The notes under the pieces were generated by a model. That model searched no databases. It had not been told where the DNA came from and saw only the letters and a program-made list of their open reading frames with translations. DNA of 35,704 bases from Bacteroidota bacterium (GTDB taxonomy: Bacteria > Bacteroidota > Bacteroidia > NS11-12g > UBA955). The stretch is taken from assembly GCA_018333525.1 (NCBI GenBank), contig JAGXTF010000108.1, positions 1 through 35,704 on the forward strand. Direction: 5' to 3'. The stretch's first letter is position 1. Each line of letters opens with the position of its first letter. Shown here piece after piece: positions 6,657 to 16,159 of the stretch. A program made the position numbers and the translations under genes.

Positions 6657-7418
6657 ATGGATTTTAATACGGTAAATACGAAAATCATTGACAGCTACAG
6701 AAAGGCAAAAAACAGACTGATATTATTGGACTACGATGGAACATTGGTTCATTTTGATACAGTTCCGGAGCGCGCGGTACCAACCCCTTATATTAAGAAT
6801 TTGCTTCACAATCTGAACCTACAGGCACGAACTCAGGTTGCAATAATCACTGGCAGATCCTATTTGAGCATAGAGCATTTCTTAGGAAATCTGAATTTAG
6901 ATATGATAGCCGACCATGGCGCCATGGTAAAAGAAAACAATCAGTGGAGGCCCAAAATTGAAAACAACCATCATTGGAAGCCTTATATCCTTGAAATATT
7001 GGACAAATGGACGCAGCAATATCCCGGATCATTTGTTGAATCAAAATCGTTCTCCCTGGCATGGCACTTCAGAACTTTGGATGGAGAATTGGATGATTCA
7101 GGTGTTAACCGATTAAAATCTGAATTACACGAAAAGGTATCCGAGTTTGAATTACAAATTATGAATGGCGACAAAGTACTGGAGATTATGCCTACAAACC
7201 TTGGTAAAGCAAAGGCAGCTCAATATGTAATGCATCGTGATTCATTCGATTATATTTTGTCCATTGGTGACGACGCAAGTGACGAAGAAATTTTTGAATT
7301 ACTTTCCGAACTTGAAATATCGCATACGGTAAAAGTTGGAAGTGGCAAATCGGCGGCCAAATACCATATTCAGGAAATTGAGAATGTACACCGACTTTTA
7401 GAAGAAATATCAAAATGA
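6657..7418 (+). CDS. otsB: Trehalose-6-phosphate phosphatase
   Basis: The 253-residue product is a HAD-superfamily phosphatase of the OtsB type, which dephosphorylates trehalose-6-phosphate to trehalose in the cytoplasm. HAD motif I is DYDGTL at 25-30 (nucleophile D25, acid D27); motif II is IITGR at 63-67; the NLGKAKA segment (K184) supplies motif III; motif IV is GDDASDE at 204-210. ADHGAMV near 85-91 and the AWHFR (135-139) and EIMP (176-179) segments are typical of the cap and substrate region. Length matches single-domain bacterial OtsB. Its TGA overlaps the ATG of the synthase gene (ATGA), so the two steps of the OtsAB pathway are translationally coupled. Confidence 0.93.
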   Translation: MDFNTVNTKIIDSYRKAKNRLILLDYDGTLVHFDTVPERAVPTPYIKNLLHNLNLQARTQVAIITGRSYLSIEHFLGNLNLDMIADHGAMVKENNQWRPKIENNHHWKPYILEILDKWTQQYPGSFVESKSFSLAWHFRTLDGELDDSGVNRLKSELHEKVSEFELQIMNGDKVLEIMPTNLGKAKAAQYVMHRDSFDYILSIGDDASDEEIFELLSELEISHTVKVGSGKSAAKYHIQEIENVHRLLEEISK

Positions 7419-9634
7419 AAATTAATCTCGCATTAATCCTATCAATAATTTTGGCCTCTGGCTTGGTTTCATTTGGCTTCACTTATTACCAAATTTCCTC
7501 AGACAGAACAAATTTAAACAATGAATTGGAATTTAAAGTGAAACAGGTTGTTCAGGAAATAATTAAGAGAGATTCCAATTACTTTGACAGCGTTTCTGAA
7601 AATAATATAAATAGATTTGCCAAACAACTGAGTGTAAATTATGGCTTGAAAGGGTTTGCCATTTTTGGAAACGAAAATCGCTATATTGGCAATCCGGAAA
7701 TTGTCAAATACAGGGCGCACTCAGTAGATTATGCTACACAAGCATTAGCTGCAGACACTGCATTTGGATATTTCACAAATATCGATGGCAAAGAAATTTA
7801 TCAATATATTCAACCAATAAACCACCAACATATTGCCAGCAATGTAGCAATATTATATGCGGATGCAGAATACATCGATAATATTATTGGGGATATCTGG
7901 TTTCGGAATTTTCTCCGTTGGTTTTTTCAGGCATTTTTTGTTTCTATAATTACTGTTTTGATAATAAGGTACGGGATATTTGGCCCCATAAATAAAATAG
8001 TGAATTGGGTTAAATCTGCGCGAATGGGGGATGTAGAAGAACTGGAACAAAATCCTCCTGCAAAGTTTCTAGCTCCCCTTCATAAAGAAATAACACAAAT
8101 TGCCAGGGCAATGAATGAAGCAAAAGCCTCGGCTGAGGAAGAAGCAAAACTGAGAAGTAAATCAGAAGCAATTTGGACACCGGAACGCTTAAAAATAGAG
8201 ATGCGGAATTTGATAAAGAACAAAATGTTGGTAGTGGTTTCCAACCGCGAACCCTATATGCACTTTCGATCCGGAAAAGAAATAAAATGTTTGGTACCTG
8301 CCAGCGGCATGATTACCGCCATGGAACCAATCCTAAAGGCATGCGGAGGGTTATGGATAGCAGCTTCGAGCGGAGATGCGGATAAGGAAACCGTAGATGA
8401 AAATAACCGACTGCGTGTACCTCCGGAAGAGCCAAAATATACGCTAAAAAGATTGTGGCTGACCAAAGAAGAAGAAGATCACTATTACTACGGATTTTCT
8501 AATGAAGGAATCTGGCCGCTTTGTCATATTGCCCATACCAGACCCATATTCCGAATTGAAGATTGGGGCTATTACCAGAAAGTAAATGAGGATTTTGCAA
8601 ATGCAGCTCTGGAAGAAACCTTGGATGAGGAAGAACCTCTGATACTGATACAAGATTACCATTTTGCACTGTTACCTGAATTAATTAAAAGAAAAAAACC
8701 CAAGGCCCGCGTTGCGATTTTCTGGCATATTCCATGGCCTAACCCGGAATCATTTGGTATCTGTCCATGGCAAAAAGAAATATTAATCGGATTATTAGGC
8801 GCTGATCTTATTGGATTCCATACCCAATATCACTGCAATCATTTTCTGGAAACCGTAAACAATTCTCTGGAAAGCCGCGTTTTGTGGGAGAATTTTACTG
8901 TAAAAATGGGTGGGCATACTACTCTTATCAAACCATTTCCTATCAGCATAGATTTTACCATGAAGGATTTAAATAATGAGGAGGTAAAACCAGATATAGA
9001 ATTTCTGATGAAGGAACATGGGATAAAGACAAAATTTATTGGTATCGGTGTAGATCGTTTGGATTATACAAAGGGAATAATTGAGAAATTTTTAGCCGTC
9101 GAGTTGTTTCTGGAGCGAAATCCAGATTACCTAAGCAAATTTACTTTTGTTCAAATTGGGGCTCCAAGTCGCATGTCCATCAAAAGTTATGCAGATACCG
9201 CTTTGGCAATTGAAAAGGAAGCAGACCGCATAAATAACAGATTTAAATCCAAGAACTGGAAACCCATTTTATTATTAAAAAAACACCACAGTCATGATGA
9301 AATTCAGCCCTATTACAAAACGGCCCGTTTCTGTATGGTCACTTCCCTACACGATGGAATGAATCTGGTAGCAAAAGAGTTTGTGTCGCAACGAAACAAT
9401 GAAGATGGAGTGCTCATATTAAGTCGATTTGCAGGTGCCTCTCAAAAGATGCAGGGGGCTATAGTCATAAACCCTTATGATACCGACAAGTCGGCGAATG
9501 CAATTCTGCAGGCGCTTGAAATGAAATTAGATGAACAAAATTCACGTATGCAGTCTATGCGCAAAGAAATACTGAGCAATAATATTTATGCCTGGGCAGC
9601 AGACTTATTGCGAACCATGGCATCGATTCGTTAG
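7415..9634 (+). CDS. otsA: Membrane sensor/HAMP-like region fused to trehalose-6-phosphate synthase
   Basis: The 739-residue product joins two modules. Residues 1-260 look like a bacterial sensor: membrane helix at about 5-24, an extracytoplasmic region (25-165), a second helix at about 166-188, then a HAMP-like stretch (IFGPINKIVNWVKSARMGD) and a short coiled-coil linker (230-260). Residues 270-735 are a GT20 synthase that makes trehalose-6-phosphate from a nucleotide-glucose and glucose-6-phosphate. Its motifs are SGMITAMEPILKACGG (297-312), QDYHFALLP (413-421), HIPWP (438-442), GFHTQYH (467-473), GVDRLDYTKG (545-554, with the phosphate-binding Arg and Lys) and SLHDGMNLVAKE (644-655). All key catalytic motifs look intact. 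The topology puts the synthase in the cytoplasm next to the phosphatase made from the overlapping gene. A plain OtsA is about 470 residues, so roughly 265 are extra. Confidence 0.9.
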   Translation: MKINLALILSIILASGLVSFGFTYYQISSDRTNLNNELEFKVKQVVQEIIKRDSNYFDSVSENNINRFAKQLSVNYGLKGFAIFGNENRYIGNPEIVKYRAHSVDYATQALAADTAFGYFTNIDGKEIYQYIQPINHQHIASNVAILYADAEYIDNIIGDIWFRNFLRWFFQAFFVSIITVLIIRYGIFGPINKIVNWVKSARMGDVEELEQNPPAKFLAPLHKEITQIARAMNEAKASAEEEAKLRSKSEAIWTPERLKIEMRNLIKNKMLVVVSNREPYMHFRSGKEIKCLVPASGMITAMEPILKACGGLWIAASSGDADKETVDENNRLRVPPEEPKYTLKRLWLTKEEEDHYYYGFSNEGIWPLCHIAHTRPIFRIEDWGYYQKVNEDFANAALEETLDEEEPLILIQDYHFALLPELIKRKKPKARVAIFWHIPWPNPESFGICPWQKEILIGLLGADLIGFHTQYHCNHFLETVNNSLESRVLWENFTVKMGGHTTLIKPFPISIDFTMKDLNNEEVKPDIEFLMKEHGIKTKFIGIGVDRLDYTKGIIEKFLAVELFLERNPDYLSKFTFVQIGAPSRMSIKSYADTALAIEKEADRINNRFKSKNWKPILLLKKHHSHDEIQPYYKTARFCMVTSLHDGMNLVAKEFVSQRNNEDGVLILSRFAGASQKMQGAIVINPYDTDKSANAILQALEMKLDEQNSRMQSMRKEILSNNIYAWAADLLRTMASIR

Positions 9635-9763
9635 TTCAAATAGGATCTGGTTGGTAAAAAAAACTGACACTATTCAAATTATATTCATTGTTTGAATCAA
9701 TAGACCATGTTTACTTTTCGAATTGCCCAGGTGTATGGGTGTGGAATCTGATAAAAACATTTA

Positions 9764-9835
9764 AAACATCTGTATCATAATAATTGAACTCTTGTTTAGC
9801 AAATAGATAAAATCACCCAGAAACTTCAGATGTTT
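9764..9835. other. Convergent intergenic region with long-loop inverted repeat
   Basis: The 199 bases between the plus-strand synthase and the minus-strand lipoprotein contain AAACATCTG (9764-9772) and its reverse complement CAGATGTTT (9827-9835) 54 bases apart; the right arm overlaps the lipoprotein stop. It may help end transcripts from both sides, but the loop is long and the case is weak. Confidence 0.25.
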
Positions 9836-10391
9836 ATCTTACCCAACTCCTCGGGAAACGTCCTCTCCAGCTGGCCCCGGCGTGTTTATTGACAATTACA
9901 TAAGGTGAAGTTACATCCAGCCTTACAAGCAGAATATCCATGGAATCGTTACCTATGTTCCTGTAATAACATACACTTGAATCAAAATCGCTTTTGACAA
10001 TAAACTTCGGATCGCCTTTTACAGAGTTGAGGCTCCCGGAAATAAAGCCGCGTATTTGTATCCCTTTTTCAGTATATGGGAAGTAATTATTAAGCCTTAA
10101 AGTCAGTTTATTCGAAGTATCCACCGGGTCCACAAATAGTATTTGATGGGGATAATCATCATCGGAAATACTTTGAATGGATGTCGCATACATGCTAATA
10201 CCAGAAACATTGTTATAAGTACTATTAATTTGCCGCAACGGATAATTTTCAAAATTTCTTCCATTCTTCAGCATCTCAACTGTAACATCGGTATCGCGGA
10301 ATGACAGCGGTTCCTGTTTACAACCATACATCAGCAATGTAAATGCAATGAAAAACAGACGGGTTTTCGATATTAATTTAAAGTGAGACAC
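9834..10391 (-). CDS. Lipoprotein of unknown function
   Basis: The 185-residue product has a signal sequence with lipobox LMYGC (C24) followed by KQE, so it should be lipidated and anchored in a membrane. The mature part is beta-rich and alternates charged and aromatic residues; I recognise no domain. The only sensible start is a GTG at 10391, inside the 3' end of the preceding gene (14-base overlap). It is the last gene of the four-gene operon that starts at 15523, behind a beta-barrel-like protein, so it may be a partner of that protein at the outer membrane. Confidence 0.7.
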   Translation of the reverse strand: MSHFKLISKTRLFFIAFTLLMYGCKQEPLSFRDTDVTVEMLKNGRNFENYPLRQINSTYNNVSGISMYATSIQSISDDDYPHQILFVDPVDTSNKLTLRLNNYFPYTEKGIQIRGFISGSLNSVKGDPKFIVKSDFDSSVCYYRNIGNDSMDILLVRLDVTSPYVIVNKHAGASWRGRFPRSWVR

Positions 10392-11118
10392 CTAATGAAA
10401 GATTTAAAGAAAAAACAGATGAATTGTTAAATTTCCGGACAGCATTGAATCTTGCCAATGCCGGTATGGTTGCGTCACGCATATAATATGCATCCAGGCT
10501 TGCGAAAATAAATTTATATCCAAATCGCGATTCAAAAAATACCCTTTTTGTTTTACCCAAATAATATTTTTTACCGTATTGCATTGCCAATCCCCGGTAT
10601 ACATTATTTCCGCTCCTGGTATTTCTCAGTGTAACAACAATAGGGTTACCAAATTCATCATAAGTGTTGTATTGGTTGTTTTTTAAATCGGTAGAAAAAT
10701 TCACCTGAAACAATCCATATGAAATAAATCTGCCCCAGGGAGCCAGATATCCAAAACTGGTGCTGTATTTCCGAATCTGGAATTCCGTATATACATAATT
10801 TGCTGTTCCGTCAGAACGGTAGTAATCATTACCCATATAATCCGGCCTTGGCAATTCTTTCTCTATGGAAAATGAATGCTTGAATCTGCTGTGTAAAAGA
10901 AAAACTGAAAATCCACCGGTAGCCTGAGCTTCTATTCCGATTCCCGGCCTCATACCCTGTATCAGCGTGTTTTTATATTTTGCGACACCCAACATAAAAA
11001 ATGGATTCATCTGCAAGTCTGTTGAAACGGATAATTTATATCCCCTGAAAGCAGGAGTAGTTTCAGCATGTGAAAAAGATGCCATAAACAGGAGTAGTAT
11101 AAACAGATTCCATTTCAT
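10378..11118 (-). CDS. Outer-membrane beta-barrel-like protein
   Basis: The 246-residue protein has a cleavable signal (about 1-18, ending FSHA). The remainder is made of alternating hydrophobic/polar strands rich in Tyr, Phe and Gly (for example YKLSVSTD, GFSVFLLHSRF, KYSTSFGYLAPWG, FSLNLSLGVSL) and ends in an aliphatic strand, as small outer-membrane barrels do. No specific family is recognised. It overlaps the M48 peptidase gene upstream by 4 bases and the lipoprotein gene downstream by 14, so it is translated from the same message. A structural or lipid-binding role at the outer membrane is an inference from composition only. Confidence 0.6.
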   Translation of the reverse strand: MKWNLFILLLFMASFSHAETTPAFRGYKLSVSTDLQMNPFFMLGVAKYKNTLIQGMRPGIGIEAQATGGFSVFLLHSRFKHSFSIEKELPRPDYMGNDYYRSDGTANYVYTEFQIRKYSTSFGYLAPWGRFISYGLFQVNFSTDLKNNQYNTYDEFGNPIVVTLRNTRSGNNVYRGLAMQYGKKYYLGKTKRVFFESRFGYKFIFASLDAYYMRDATIPALARFNAVRKFNNSSVFSLNLSLGVSL

Positions 11119-13274
11119 AATTTATAATATCTTTTCATATCTTTAGACATTCGGTAAGCAATTCCGGAAAATAAATCGTAGCGTAGGTCCTGACTATACG
11201 AATACTCTGACTGATAATCGATATTTCCGCTTTTGGCATCCAGTACCATATTTACCATTACCAATCTGGAACCCCAGTTATCTTCAATCCAGGAAGACAC
11301 GTTAAAACCAATAGGCAGGCAGAACATAGCCGAGTATTGTTTCGCCAAAAACAGGGTAACTGCCTTTTTGGGCCATTCCTTACCTACCCCAAAGGTGAAA
11401 TTCAATTTTTGAATTCCCGAATTTGAAAAAACTTCCTGATTTATTATAGTGGAAACCGGAATTACATTCAGGTTTCTCAATTCTAATTTTTCCACCAACA
11501 TACCCATGGACGCGTGGTAAAAATTATATTCTTCCGTGCTGGTACTATCCTTATTCTGAAAATTATAATTCCGGAAATTCAATTTGTTTTTTTTGCCGGC
11601 CCATACAATTTCCTCCGAAAAATATTTCACATAATCTTCCATTTTTTGGGCATATTGCATGGATTTTTTCTTGTTTCGGAATAAATAAAAAACAGGTCCA
11701 CCGACATTTGCCATCGGCAACTCAAATCCACTTTGATTACCTCGTGCAAATTTCTTATCCAATTTGGAATTTTGAACCAAAATGGTGGCATCGCCATTTA
11801 CATTCTCCATACTTTCCAATGTACCCTGGAATTGGATTGGATGCTTGCGCTCCCAATTATAAGTTTGTTCCATTCCCTGACAGTTTCGGATACTCAATGA
11901 AATATCCGTAGTATCGGTGCTGCGCGTGAATACATGCATCTCTTTGTGGAGCAATGCCAAATACCGCCTTTTGGTCCTTGTCATCAGTTCAGGTTCGTCA
12001 TTACTGCTTAGTTTGCAATAGTGTAAAGCGGATACATACCATTCAGAAGTGGGAAGCGCTATGAACAGTCGTTTAAATTCTGAATAAGCATCACCCGATT
12101 CATCATTCTCTATGGATTGTTTTCCCATGTTATATTTCTTGAGAAATAAGGGATAAAGTACCAGGGATTTCCACACATCCAGATTTTTAATATTCCCGTT
12201 TTGATGTTGGTCCAGAACATTTAAATAAACCAGTGCAAGGCCGTAATTTGTACTGCGCATATGATAAACGAACTGCTCAGAAATGGCAGCAAATTGAAGT
12301 TCCATATTCATCGGTTTTGAATCCGTGGAAATAGCAGATTCGAGTCGCATTTTCAATTTTTGTAGGCGCGCCTTATTATCTTCATGTGTGCGATAGAACT
12401 GCTCCAGACTATCTTCCGTTTTTTCAATTTCTGATAATTTGAAGTCGAGGGATAACTTTTCCCAGGCGGTGGAATTGCTTTTTAATAAACATCTCTCGGT
12501 CATGGCTTTCGCAATTTCCTGATTTCTGGGTAGCACCAATTGTGGTTGAAAATGGTATTTATTGAAAACAGGAAAAGCATATTCCAACTTTTCAAATACT
12601 CCATATACTGCCGCAGGATCATACCCTGCGCGCAGGTATAAATTCAGCCCCATGCTATCAGCCTGTGATTCCTGATTTCTGGAATATTTATAAAATGTTC
12701 TTAAAAAAGCATCCAGAGACAATTCCATATCTTCTTCTTTATTATGGCTTTTGCGTCTTGCTTTTGCGAGTTGGTTAATTTCCTTCAGTGTCAGTTCTTT
12801 TTGGATTTGCCTGCTAAGACTGTGTTTGAAAATAAAATGCGACAATTCATGACTTAAAATAAATGCAAGTTCATCCTCGCTATCCAGTTGGGCCAGCAAT
12901 GCCGTAGTTGCAAAAATATATCCCTCATCGGTTGCAAATGCATTAAATATACCGCTTCGCAAAATATAAAAATGTACATCTGCATCTACTCCAGAAGTCT
13001 TTAAAACGCGCTGTCCGATTCTCTCAATCATTTCATTCAGCGGAGTTCCATAGAGCACATTTCCACTGTTTAAAATATTATAAACACCCAGCAAATTCCC
13101 TTTGGAGTATTTGTTGTCATTTTGACCATTTACAAATTCACCCATTGTTTTTTTCAGATCTGCGGGTATTGAACCGGAGCATTGCAATTCGCTTATCTGA
13201 TAGGATTGGGCTTTCGATTCAAAATAACATATATGGAAAATAATAAAAGATAATATAACCTTTATGTAATTCAT
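11115..13274 (-). CDS. Secreted M48-family zinc metallopeptidase
   Basis: The 719-residue protein has a signal peptide (about 1-22, ending SKA before QS) and an M48-type peptidase domain at about 75-290. The zinc motif HELSH is at 142-146, preceded by DSEDELAFIL, and the third ligand E202 lies in SRNQESQADSMG with D206, the normal ExxxD arrangement. The domain resembles periplasmic BepA/LoiP-like M48 enzymes that degrade or help fold outer-membrane proteins. Residues 300-719 form a long beta-rich extension that I do not recognise; it contains no TPR that I can see, unlike BepA. It overlaps both flanking genes by 4 bases. The neighbours (T9SS protein, barrel-like protein, lipoprotein) fit an envelope quality-control or processing role. 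Confidence 0.85.
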   Translation of the reverse strand: MNYIKVILSFIIFHICYFESKAQSYQISELQCSGSIPADLKKTMGEFVNGQNDNKYSKGNLLGVYNILNSGNVLYGTPLNEMIERIGQRVLKTSGVDADVHFYILRSGIFNAFATDEGYIFATTALLAQLDSEDELAFILSHELSHFIFKHSLSRQIQKELTLKEINQLAKARRKSHNKEEDMELSLDAFLRTFYKYSRNQESQADSMGLNLYLRAGYDPAAVYGVFEKLEYAFPVFNKYHFQPQLVLPRNQEIAKAMTERCLLKSNSTAWEKLSLDFKLSEIEKTEDSLEQFYRTHEDNKARLQKLKMRLESAISTDSKPMNMELQFAAISEQFVYHMRSTNYGLALVYLNVLDQHQNGNIKNLDVWKSLVLYPLFLKKYNMGKQSIENDESGDAYSEFKRLFIALPTSEWYVSALHYCKLSSNDEPELMTRTKRRYLALLHKEMHVFTRSTDTTDISLSIRNCQGMEQTYNWERKHPIQFQGTLESMENVNGDATILVQNSKLDKKFARGNQSGFELPMANVGGPVFYLFRNKKKSMQYAQKMEDYVKYFSEEIVWAGKKNKLNFRNYNFQNKDSTSTEEYNFYHASMGMLVEKLELRNLNVIPVSTIINQEVFSNSGIQKLNFTFGVGKEWPKKAVTLFLAKQYSAMFCLPIGFNVSSWIEDNWGSRLVMVNMVLDAKSGNIDYQSEYSYSQDLRYDLFSGIAYRMSKDMKRYYKL

Positions 13275-15523
13275 TTTGCAACAATTATTTTCATTTTACC
13301 ATTTGCAGATTCTGAAAGAAACTGAATAAAATAAGTACCATTAGCCAGATGTGACAAATCAATTCCATTTGCAGAAGACTTAAATACTCCTGCAAGTTTA
13401 CCTGCCTGATCAAATACATGGCATAATTTTACTTTATCCGATGTATATAGAATTTGATGGTCAAAATCGAAATATGCTGATTCTGAAAAATCGGAATTTT
13501 CATGAACCGATAATACAGTGCTGGTATTTAACCAATGGATTGGAATTTGGGAGATTTTCGAAATGTAATTGCAATTTGCAACAATGGCAAACATGCCATT
13601 TGGCGGTATCTGATTCAGTTTGAGCACCACATGGTTGCTATCGGGATGCAGTTTTTTGATGAAGGAATATCTTTTAGACGCAGTTGCCGTGATCAATAAA
13701 TTTCCCTCTTTTAAATACGGATTTTTATTGATAAACCAAATATGCAATGAATCTGCATTTGGTGGTCTGTACATTTTTATAATATAGGGATCCGGACAAA
13801 AACCAAATGGATTGTCGAGTTTACAAGCTGTCACACCAGAATAATCTGTGGTATCAATTTCAGAGAAAAATCTGACCTTAACAAATACACTATCACCGAT
13901 TGGAATAGGGGTTGTATCGTTAAAATATATTGCAGTGGATTTTTGATTCAATTCAGACCTATTGTTGCCAAACAGGTATTGACGTTTGGCCCCGCTGGAA
14001 GAAAGTGAGTTTGCAGACCCAAAATGAATATAGGGAAATTCACATTTACAACCTGGTGCCGGAGCGTTTTTTGAGCGATAGATCCTGTTGTACGGATGTG
14101 ACCAGTTGGATTTGTAAGTTCCATTGCTGTGTCGAACCCGTACATATTGATCCACAACAAAAAAGCTTGGAAAATAATATAGTTGGGTATCTTTATATAC
14201 AATGGTTTTTAATCTGTTAGAATTAAAACCGGATGTGGTATCAAATTGTACCTCCAGCAGCCTGCCTTTGTAAACACTGCAATTGGTAACTTTATATTCA
14301 GGTGCCCCAGCAGCATTTTGTAAATCATTAATATAGATATCCAATAACGGAAAAAATTCATTTCTGGAGAAACTGTACCATTCAGACCAAATGATGTTTC
14401 GCGTATACCGGTAATCAATCACGCTGTTTTTGAAAATATTGAACCGAAGTTTATAATCCAGCCCTGCGCTTGTTGGAATAATGATGTTGGTATCCAAAAG
14501 CAATTTGGTACGACCTGTGTCTTCATAACATTTAATCTGCATATTCGCTGCACATCCGTAATTGGTAATGCGAAGCACATCAGGGTCAGCAACCATCGCA
14601 GCGGAAATTACAGGCGGATTTTTATAAATCAGACTTGGTACAATCGTAGTATCACGCAAATTTGTTGTATCCAAACCATCTGCATACTGAATCCATGAAA
14701 TTACCTGCATGTCCTGTGAATCTATCAAGGTTACATAGTATACAAAATCTTCAGTAAGCAGAAATGAATCCACCTGGGCGCCCTGCCGGATCCAAATTTT
14801 ATTTTGGGTTAGTTTTACACCACTGTATGTATGCGTATAACGAAAAAGCGCTTTAGAAACACTGCCGCAGGAATACCCTGAAAAGCGCCATACAGGCTTA
14901 AAATTATTGGTTACTTTGATAATTTTTTCTGGTAATACCTGATTTTTAAAAGTACTCTTTGCTTTCAAATAATAGGTTGCGCCATGTTTATTTAATCCTG
15001 CATATACCGGAGATGGATTGGTATTACTAAGATTTCGGAATAAAGGTGAATTAAATTTCTTCGAAGTATCGTAATACAATTCCATAACTGTTTTAATTCC
15101 GGATAAATAATTGATGGAAGTCCGGGGAATGGTATTAACTATTTCAGGAGCGTTGGTGGCAAACAGATCCGGCAAGGCATAGCCAACCACATCATAGATA
15201 TTTAAGCCGGTATATGGACCAATTGGGGAAATACCGTTTACATGAACATTTTGTATATAATAGTGCTGGCCGAGAACCAGATTTTTAAGTGTATCTTTTT
15301 TATTGTTGGTGAAAATCTCGCGGTATGCACTGGTACTGAAACTCGTATTCACATCTGCCTGGGTCCAATTGGTTTTTGTGATATTGTCGTAGGTAATTAC
15401 AACATCCGGATCCCCCGATTTGGACAAATAAATTTCCGGTTGTGCCAAACTGATTAAGGGGAATGCTAAGACCACGGCAACAAACACCAAAAGTTTTCTG
15501 TGGTGGAATGACTTTATAGGCAT
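13271..15523 (-). CDS. Large secreted protein with T9SS type A sorting domain
   Basis: The product is 750 residues from the ATG at 15523 (a GTG directly before it is also in frame). A signal peptide covers about residues 1-28 (KLLVFVAVVLAFPLISLAQ). The body consists of beta-sandwich-like repeats with many Tyr, Asn and Asp residues and no recognised catalytic domain. The C-terminal about 70 residues lack a textbook YPNP but otherwise follow the T9SS type A pattern (KLCHVFDQAGKLAG, GIDLSHLANGTYFIQF, KMKIIVAK). It is the first gene of a tight operon (4-base overlap with the M48 gene). The pairing of a T9SS passenger with a periplasmic peptidase, a barrel and a lipoprotein suggests these act together at the surface. 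Confidence 0.72.
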   Translation of the reverse strand: MPIKSFHHRKLLVFVAVVLAFPLISLAQPEIYLSKSGDPDVVITYDNITKTNWTQADVNTSFSTSAYREIFTNNKKDTLKNLVLGQHYYIQNVHVNGISPIGPYTGLNIYDVVGYALPDLFATNAPEIVNTIPRTSINYLSGIKTVMELYYDTSKKFNSPLFRNLSNTNPSPVYAGLNKHGATYYLKAKSTFKNQVLPEKIIKVTNNFKPVWRFSGYSCGSVSKALFRYTHTYSGVKLTQNKIWIRQGAQVDSFLLTEDFVYYVTLIDSQDMQVISWIQYADGLDTTNLRDTTIVPSLIYKNPPVISAAMVADPDVLRITNYGCAANMQIKCYEDTGRTKLLLDTNIIIPTSAGLDYKLRFNIFKNSVIDYRYTRNIIWSEWYSFSRNEFFPLLDIYINDLQNAAGAPEYKVTNCSVYKGRLLEVQFDTTSGFNSNRLKTIVYKDTQLYYFPSFFVVDQYVRVRHSNGTYKSNWSHPYNRIYRSKNAPAPGCKCEFPYIHFGSANSLSSSGAKRQYLFGNNRSELNQKSTAIYFNDTTPIPIGDSVFVKVRFFSEIDTTDYSGVTACKLDNPFGFCPDPYIIKMYRPPNADSLHIWFINKNPYLKEGNLLITATASKRYSFIKKLHPDSNHVVLKLNQIPPNGMFAIVANCNYISKISQIPIHWLNTSTVLSVHENSDFSESAYFDFDHQILYTSDKVKLCHVFDQAGKLAGVFKSSANGIDLSHLANGTYFIQFLSESANGKMKIIVAK

Positions 15524-15530
15524 CACAGTT

Positions 15531-15538
15531 CAAATTTA
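15531..15538 (-). promoter_or_regulatory. Possible -7 box of the T9SS-M48 operon
   Basis: Read on the minus strand this is TAAATTTG, fitting the Bacteroidota -7 consensus TAnnTTTG, seven bases before the ATG at 15523. A TTTA (15557-15560) 18 bases further upstream is an imperfect -33. If real, the message would be almost leaderless. Confidence 0.3.
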
Positions 15539-15716
15539 TGGGAAAAATAAGTAGAATAAATGTCGGTTAATACAAAAGCAGGATTTGGAATAAAAAAGCG
15601 AATGTGGTTATAAAGGAATTTGCATGGTTTATGGATTAACTTTTTTCATAAGTGAAAACTTAATAATTTTATCTTACCACAATAAAGAGTGTAAGGTTAT
15701 TGTATTCGAAAAAATA

Positions 15717-16070
15717 TCAAAACACCAGAGTTTTATCGCTATCTACAACCCAATTCGTTAATTCAGCCATGGAACTGAGTTTTGTTCCCTCGATGAGTTG
15801 TGCATTTTTAAGTCCTCTTGCTTCTGCACAACTCCCGCAAATTTTTATTTCTGCACCTTTTGTGAGGGCGAGTTTCATCATCCTCTCTATGTTATAGTAA
15901 CCGTTTGGTGTATTTTGATTTGCCAAAGCGCAATTTGCAGCATCCGCCATCAGGAATATTCTTACTTCCACATTTTCATGATCTTTACCTAATTGGTTTG
16001 CAAGCCTCATTGCATTGTAGGCTTTCTCTGTTCCATAAGGAGCATCGTTAATAATCAGCAGTATTTTCAT
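15717..16070 (-). CDS. DsrE-family sulfur-relay protein
   Basis: The 117-residue cytoplasmic protein has the DsrE/DsrF fold pattern (MKILLIINDAPYGTEKAYNAMRLA at the start, VRIFLMADAANCA in the middle, KICGSCAEARGL near 77-87). Cysteines at 47, 78 and 81 are positioned where family members carry the persulfide-bearing residue. YchN-like and TusD-like proteins pass sulfane sulfur between carriers. It ends the operon ArsR regulator, SQR-like flavoprotein, rhodanese-like protein, DsrE, with 89 bases between it and the rhodanese gene. In that setting it would accept sulfur released by the flavoprotein or rhodanese. Confidence 0.85.
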   Translation of the reverse strand: MKILLIINDAPYGTEKAYNAMRLANQLGKDHENVEVRIFLMADAANCALANQNTPNGYYNIERMMKLALTKGAEIKICGSCAEARGLKNAQLIEGTKLSSMAELTNWVVDSDKTLVF

Positions 16071-16159
16071 TTTTATTTTATTATTTTATTCATTCTTTAC
16101 AACAATTTCTCCGTTTATTACAAGAAATTTTTCGGGAATTATTACAAGCGGGTATTGGG

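Noticed and set aside
12443-12470. Possible minus-strand ECF promoter copy (GAAGTCG at about 12443)
   Set aside because: The partner TCCTTAC is absent at the fixed 14-base distance and it lies inside the M48 gene.
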